The notes under the pieces: generated by a model
Seen by the model: the letters and a program-made list of their open reading frames with translations, nothing else
Told to the model about the DNA's origin: nothing
Database searches by the model: none
Program-made: the position numbers and the translations under genes
Assembly (NCBI RefSeq): GCF_022829725.1
Contig: NZ_JAKSYG010000171.1
Location: forward strand, 121,338 to 185,337
Direction: 5' to 3'
Length of the DNA stretch: 64,000 nucleotides
Source: Methylobacterium sp. E-005
Lineage (GTDB): Bacteria; Pseudomonadota; Alphaproteobacteria; Rhizobiales; Beijerinckiaceae
Part shown: piece by piece, positions 59,712-64,000 of the stretch
Layout of the letters: the number at the start of each line of letters is the position of its first letter
How positions within the stretch are numbered: the first letter of the stretch is position 1

Positions 59712-59926
59712 TGTGTTCCTTGGGGCTCGGGGCTGGCAAAGGCGCGCCCGGCGCCTCGAAGCACGGGAAACGCCCGCCATGGTCGGACGTTGCCGACGCC
59801 ACGCACGACGGGGTCGGGATGACCGACGGGCATGACGTCGGACCGTGGCGCGGTGCTTGGTCGGCCGCTGGCTAGGACGTCGTCCACGAGGGCGGCGCTA
59901 GCCGACATCCCAGGTCTCGCCCGTCC

Positions 59927-61006
59927 CTAGGTGACGTTCACCCGCACCCGATGCCAGCAGGCGCATAGGTAGCCCTTGTGGTTCCAGGTCTCGTCCGGCA
60001 GTGCCGGCTGCGTCTGCCCCGCCTCATCCCAGGCGCGCACGGCTAGCCCATGCCCGCCCGGCGGCAGGTCGAGGTCCGCGCTCCAGAACGTCCAGGCGAA
60101 CGGAGCGTCAGCCTCGTGTTCGAGCTCGGCCTGCACCCAGGACCGGCCGCCGTTCCCGGAGACGTCGACGCGTACGATGGCCCGGTCCCCGCTCACCGCG
60201 TAGCCGCGGACCCTGTTGCTCCCCGACTTGAGGACGGCCCCGGACCCGGGCTCGCAGATCGCCGCGTTCAGCGGCATCGTATCGATATTGTGCCCCTTGG
60301 CCGGATCGGCGGTCTCAGCGGTCACGTCGGCCGGGTACAGCTTGTAGTCGCCGGCCTGGATCGGGTTGTCCGAGGGGTGGTCCTGGACGCTCAGGCGCCG
60401 GAGCCATTTGGGGCTGCGCACGCCGGCGAAGCCCGGCACCACAGCGCGGACCGGAAAGCCGTGCTCCGGTAGCAAGGCCTCGCCGTTCATGGCGTAAGCC
60501 AGCAGGGTCTCGGGCGCCATCGCCTTCCTTAGCGGGATCGAGGCCCCGTAGGGATGGCCTTCCACCGTGTCGTGGCTCTCGAAGGCGACATGGAAGCCTG
60601 GGCGGTCGGCGCCCCCCGCCTCGCGCAGGACATCGCCGAGCCGAACCCCGGTCCATTCCGCGGTGCCGATGGCGCCGGCGTCCCACGGGTCGCCCGATAC
60701 CGGGGCGACCGCCCGCATGTCGGCGCGACGATTGCCGGCGCACTGCATCGTGGCCGTGACTGCGGTTTCGGGGAAGCAGGCACGAAGGTCCGATAGCGAC
60801 AACTCAAGCATGGTGCTGGTTCCGCCATCGACGGTGAGGCGCCAGGTTGCCTCGTCGAGGTCCGGCAGGTCGCCGTGCGAGCGGACGTAGAAATCCTTCG
60901 CCGGCGTCCGGTAGGTGGCCCGCAATCGGTCGAGGGGCGGTTCGGCGTTGTAGGGCTGATGGCCGTGGACGATCAGGCGTGCCTTGCGCTCGGTCAGGCT
61001 CGACAT
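59927..61006 (-). CDS. sulfite oxidase-family molybdenum enzyme
   Basis: 359 residues from ATG 61006 with GGGAG upstream. Molybdopterin domain: NAEPPLDRLRATYRTPAKDFYVRSHG, Mo-ligand Cys in TATMQCAGNRR, AYAMNGEALLPEHGFPVRAVVPGFAGVRSPKWLRRL, followed by the dimerisation (Mo-co) domain with AVSGDRAIVRVDVSGNGGRSW and WTFWSADLDLPPGGHGLAVRAWDEAG. No heme domain and no export signal, so a cytoplasmic enzyme or one lacking its cytochrome partner. Oxidises sulfite or a related sulfur compound. Confidence 0.9.
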   Translation of the reverse strand: MSSLTERKARLIVHGHQPYNAEPPLDRLRATYRTPAKDFYVRSHGDLPDLDEATWRLTVDGGTSTMLELSLSDLRACFPETAVTATMQCAGNRRADMRAVAPVSGDPWDAGAIGTAEWTGVRLGDVLREAGGADRPGFHVAFESHDTVEGHPYGASIPLRKAMAPETLLAYAMNGEALLPEHGFPVRAVVPGFAGVRSPKWLRRLSVQDHPSDNPIQAGDYKLYPADVTAETADPAKGHNIDTMPLNAAICEPGSGAVLKSGSNRVRGYAVSGDRAIVRVDVSGNGGRSWVQAELEHEADAPFAWTFWSADLDLPPGGHGLAVRAWDEAGQTQPALPDETWNHKGYLCACWHRVRVNVT

Positions 61007-61398
61007 CGGGGCTCCCGTCCGGGTGGGGTTACGGGAGTGAACGCCTCGGCGGCGGCAAGGGTCATTCAGCGGCCGAGAAACCAGGGCGGCGGCAAGGGGC
61101 ATGACCGCTTTCGGAGGACCAACCGGCCTTGGTGCTCGTTCGCTCGGACGGTCCATCGCGTCCCGTGGGCCCACCGATCAGCCCGAGCGCCTCACGGCGT
61201 ACGCGTCTTCGGCGACTCGATTCAGCCGTAGGTCACCGTCCACCAAGCTGCCGAGAAGCGGACCTTTCAGGATCCGCGAAGGATGGGAAGCGAGAGTGGG
61301 GTTGGCGCCCGCTCCAGGCCCCTGCCTCCCCGATATTCGGGGGCGACGCCACCTGCGGTACCCCTCCGTCCGACCGGGTACGGAGGGGCGGACCTTCC
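61007..61398. other. 392-bp gap without a gene
   Basis: No convincing frame on either strand. Its right end holds two tandem hairpins just past the dps stop. The left end is the leader of the sulfite oxidase gene. Confidence 0.5.
61328..61388 (-). terminator. tandem hairpins after dps
   Basis: Stem 1: CCCCTCCGT (61361-61369) with ACGGAGGGG (61380-61388), 9 bp perfect, starting 11 bp past the dps stop. Stem 2: CCCCGA (61328-61333) with TCGGGG (61337-61342). No T-tract; likely a factor-assisted terminator. Confidence 0.45.
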
Positions 61399-61935
61399 TC
61401 AATTGCGCGCGTTGCCGTCCCGCATCTGGCCCGTCGGCTCCTGGACATGGGCTTCCAGGAACCATAGCTGCTTGTCGACGGCCCGCGAGACCTCGGTGAA
61501 CAGGTCCGCCGTGTCGGGGTCGCCCGCCTCGTCCGTCTCGTCGATGTTCTCGCGTACGGCATTGGCGTAGGCGGCGTAGCTGTCGATCAGCGCGGCGACG
61601 TGGTCGGCGATGGCGTAGATGCCGGTCGGGTAGGCGGGTAGCTTGGACGACCCCGCCACGACCTGCGCCGTCCCCAGGGCCGTGCCGCCGAGCTGCACCG
61701 CCCGCTCGGCCACCTTGTCGTTGAGGTTGCTGATCTCGGCGCGGAAACCGTCCAGCATCAGGTGGATGCCGATGAATTGCGGACCCTTAAGGTTCCAATG
61801 GGCCTGCTTGATCGCCAAGGCGAGGTCGATGCCGTCGGCCAGCCGCGCGTTCAGGGCCTCGATGGACACCCTCTTGGCGTTGGAATTCGTGTCGTTGCGG
61901 GTCTGGTGGGTGCGCGGGGTGCTGCTCGTAGCCAT
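61399..61935 (-). CDS. dps: Dps-family DNA-protecting ferritin-like protein
   Basis: 178 residues from ATG 61935 with GGAG upstream. Ferroxidase ligands in IKQAHWNLKGPQFIGIHLMLDGFRAEI (His, Asp, Glu at the dimer interface), then ADHVAALIDSYAAYANAVRENIDETDEAGDPDTADLFTEVSRAVDKQLWFLEAHVQE. A 25-residue Ser/Thr/Asn/Arg-rich N-terminal tail suits DNA contact. Dps dodecamers store iron and quench peroxide. Own transcription unit. Confidence 0.94.
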   Translation of the reverse strand: MATSSTPRTHQTRNDTNSNAKRVSIEALNARLADGIDLALAIKQAHWNLKGPQFIGIHLMLDGFRAEISNLNDKVAERAVQLGGTALGTAQVVAGSSKLPAYPTGIYAIADHVAALIDSYAAYANAVRENIDETDEAGDPDTADLFTEVSRAVDKQLWFLEAHVQEPTGQMRDGNARN

Positions 61936-62378
61936 CGTTTGCTCCGTTATGCCGAGGCGGCAATTGTGGAGGCCGGTGGAGGTTCCTTTTTTCACGGTCC
62001 GGCCTGACGGAGTCCGGACCCTCGGCCGTCCAGGGTGCAAGCAGCACGACCGCGTAGGTCGCCGCCAGGATTGTGGGCCTGGCCGCTTTCCGTCCTAGGG
62101 AGGGCGCTTGCCACCGGGATGTCCCCCCCCACCCCCGCCCAGGTCAGGAACGGCAGGCATGACCACGCCGACTCGATGCCCGGGACGTACCATACATCGC
62201 GTCCGGAAGTGGATGACGATGGGAGGAGGTGCTGACCTACCCACGATGGGAAACCCCATCTGTGATGTCTGACATGTCAGGCGGCCGTGGAGATCCTCGG
62301 GTTCATCGGCGTATGCTGAAGCGGCGCCAAGTGGGTTGGTCGTTCGAGGTTGGCAGCCGGCGTCCCCTGGGATCGGGC
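61936..62378. other. 443-bp gap without a supported gene
   Basis: Contains the dps leader on the right of its start codon (a GGAACC with no good -10 partner) and otherwise short shadow frames. Nothing else recognised. Confidence 0.4.
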
Positions 62379-63179
62379 TCAGCCCGCCGAGCCGGGCTTC
62401 GAGAAGCCGCGGTGGAGCGCCGCCGCAGCCATGTCCGGCAGTGCCTCTGTGACGGCGCTCATCACCTTGTTCTTGACCCCCGGGACCGCCTTGTCGCTGC
62501 CCGACTGCAATGCGTCGAGGGCGGCCTTGGCCACGGCTGCCGGATCGTCCTTGCCGTTCGAGGCCCCGATCTTGGTGTCGAGCATTTCGGCCCGTCGGAA
62601 GAAGTCGGTTTCGGTCGGTCCCGGCATCAGCACGGTGACGGTCACCCCGGTGTCCTTAAGTTCGCTTCGCAGCGCCTCGCCGAACCAGCGCAGGAACATC
62701 TTGGTGGCGCCGTAGACCGCCTCGAACGGGTCGGGCATCGACGCGGCGATGGATGACGTGAACAGGATCCTGCCGCTGCCACGCGCGACCATCTCCTTGA
62801 CGACGGGCTTGGTAAGCTGGACGGCGCCTCGCACGTTCAGGTCGATCATCGCGAGTTCGCGCCCCAAGTCGGTTTCCACGAAGGCGCCGCCCAGGCCGAA
62901 GCCGGCATTGATGCACAGCACGTCCACGGGCCGTCCCGCCGAACGGATGGCCGCGACGAGGCTGTCGACGCCAGCCTCGGACGACAGGTCGGAGGCGTGC
63001 GTGCTGACCTTGCCATCCTCCGTCGAAAGGCGCCGCGCCGCATCCGCAACGTGGCCCTCGTCCTGGGCCGCGATGAGAACGTCGTACCCGCTCCCAATGA
63101 GCTCGCGGGCGAGCTCGAAGCCGATGCCGTTCGAGCCGCCGGTCACGACGGCGAATGGCTTGGACGTCTCTGCGGACAT
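62379..63179 (-). CDS. short-chain dehydrogenase
   Basis: 266 residues from ATG 63179 with GGAGGATCC upstream. TGGSNGIGFELARELIGSGYDV (NAD(P) site), INAGFGLGG, and catalytic Ser/Tyr/Lys in LFTSSIAASMP and YGATKMFLRWF. A C-terminal tail (about 210-266) extends past the core with helices SGSDKAVPGVKNKVMSAV. Substrate unknown. Divergent from the zinc alcohol dehydrogenase, from which it is separated by 259 bp with no gene I can support. Confidence 0.88.
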   Translation of the reverse strand: MSAETSKPFAVVTGGSNGIGFELARELIGSGYDVLIAAQDEGHVADAARRLSTEDGKVSTHASDLSSEAGVDSLVAAIRSAGRPVDVLCINAGFGLGGAFVETDLGRELAMIDLNVRGAVQLTKPVVKEMVARGSGRILFTSSIAASMPDPFEAVYGATKMFLRWFGEALRSELKDTGVTVTVLMPGPTETDFFRRAEMLDTKIGASNGKDDPAAVAKAALDALQSGSDKAVPGVKNKVMSAVTEALPDMAAAALHRGFSKPGSAG

Positions 63180-63438
63180 GGGATCCTCCGGTTGCCCGGG
63201 CCAACAGGGGCTCGACGAGCAGGGTTCCTCCCGACGTTCCGTGGAGCCGCACGCCCCTGATCGCGATCCTCGCTCCGGCTTCGACAGTGAGGATTCGAAC
63301 GTGGGCCGCAATCGTCGTGGCGACGTGGACGGGCGCTACGGAACCCCCTGGAGGAGGCGGACTTCTCAAAGGCATCCTCGTTCGCGAGCGCGTTCCTCTT
63401 CGGTCGAGCGTGGCCTCGCCCCCGACCGGAGACACCCG

Positions 63439-64000
63439 ATGAAGGCACTGTGCTGGCACGGCAAGGGCGACATCCGCTGCGACACGGTTCCAGATCCGCG
63501 GATCGAGGACGCGCGCGACATTATCCTCAAGGTGACGTCCTGTGCCATCTGCGGCTCGGACCTCCACCTGATGGACGGCCAGATGCCGACCATGGAGGCC
63601 GGCGACGTGCTCGGCCACGAGTTCATGGGTGAGGTCGTCGAGGTCGGCCCCGGCTTCACCAAGTTCAAGAAGGGTGACCGCGTCGTCGTCCCGTTCAACA
63701 TCAATTGTGGCGAATGCCGGCAGTGCCGGCTCGGGAACTGGTCGGTCTGCGAGCGCTCGAACCGCAACGGCGAGATGGCGGCGGCGCAGTTCGGCTACCC
63801 GACCGCGGGCCTGTTCGGGTACTCGCACCTTACCGGCGGCTATGCCGGGGGGCAGGCCGAATACGTGCGCGTGCCGATGGCGGACGTGGCGCCGATGCTG
63901 GCGCCCGAGGGCGTGGACGACGAGTCGCTGCTGTTCCTCACCGACATCCTGCCCACCGGCTGGCAGGGCGCCGAGCATTGCGAGATCAAGGGCGGCGAGG
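63439..64000 (+). CDS. zinc-dependent alcohol dehydrogenase (partial, runs off the end)
   Basis: The first 187 residues are in the window, from ATG 63439 with GGAGA upstream. Catalytic zinc ligands: Cys in SCAICGSDLHLMDG and GHEFMGEVVEVGPGF; the structural zinc loop is NCGECRQCRLGNWSVCE. The long segment AAAQFGYPTAGLFGYSHLTGGYAGGQAEYVRVP is typical of the formaldehyde-dehydrogenase-like group of medium-chain dehydrogenases. The Rossmann domain is outside the window. Reads divergently from the SDR. Confidence 0.92.
   Translation, partial: MKALCWHGKGDIRCDTVPDPRIEDARDIILKVTSCAICGSDLHLMDGQMPTMEAGDVLGHEFMGEVVEVGPGFTKFKKGDRVVVPFNINCGECRQCRLGNWSVCERSNRNGEMAAAQFGYPTAGLFGYSHLTGGYAGGQAEYVRVPMADVAPMLAPEGVDDESLLFLTDILPTGWQGAEHCEIKGGE

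Noticed and set aside
1..64000. CRISPR array
   Set aside because: No regularly spaced short direct repeats seen anywhere, and no cas genes.

Overview
The window looks like a chromosomal segment of a Methylobacterium-like alphaproteobacterium. This rests on very high GC, aerobic-pathway cobalamin genes (cobQ-cobO-cobU), HWE-type histidine kinases, a LOV-domain hybrid kinase and GGAAC-type stress promoter candidates. The genus is inferred, not proven.

Layout. (1) 1-4330: housekeeping genes on the minus strand: a 58-residue membrane peptide, an MFS transporter and an overlapping cobU-cobO-cobQ operon. (2) 4437-26684: an intact tRNA-Glu(TTC) whose last 50 bp (CCA included) recur exactly at 26635-26684. 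The two copies bound a 22.2-kb integrated island. Its left part is an element backbone: an AlpA/excisionase-like HTH, a 904-residue primase/DUF3987 protein, small proteins and a serine recombinase. Its centre is a tightly coupled defence cassette: type III restriction subunit, GmrSD/DUF262-HNH protein, type III-like methyltransferase, a 71-residue protein and a RelE-like/UvrD helicase fusion. Next comes an AT-richer two-gene unit: a reverse transcriptase with YVDD overlapping a stand-alone family-A DNA polymerase. The tyrosine integrase closes the island next to attR. (3) 26685-31700: remains of what looks like an older element in the same tRNA: an integrase with altered catalytic residues, an IS66 transposase fragment, an autotransporter fragment with an internal stop, and a small intact tyrosine recombinase. 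(4) 31701-40323: carbohydrate/oxidation genes: SMP-30 lactonase, ThDP enzyme, enolase-superfamily enzyme, membrane protein, gluconate dehydrogenase subunit 3, GMC oxidoreductase, SDR. (5) 40390-52244: a sensory block with four histidine kinases (one LOV), a response regulator, a PAS protein and a MarR regulator. (6) 52509-64000: stress genes: two catalase-like proteins, two SnoaL-like proteins, a methionine-rich secreted peptide beside a cytochrome b561 plus molybdopterin enzyme pair (MsrPQ-like), a second sulfite-oxidase-family enzyme, a PfpI protein, Dps, SDR and a zinc alcohol dehydrogenase cut by the window end.

How they work together. The island is a mobile defence carrier, and the RT + family-A polymerase pair is its least familiar part. 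The right half looks like a stress and light/redox response region, where a Met-rich peptide and a sulfoxide-reductase-like pair could form an oxidant-scavenging cycle similar to the MrpX/YedY1 system known from Azospira.
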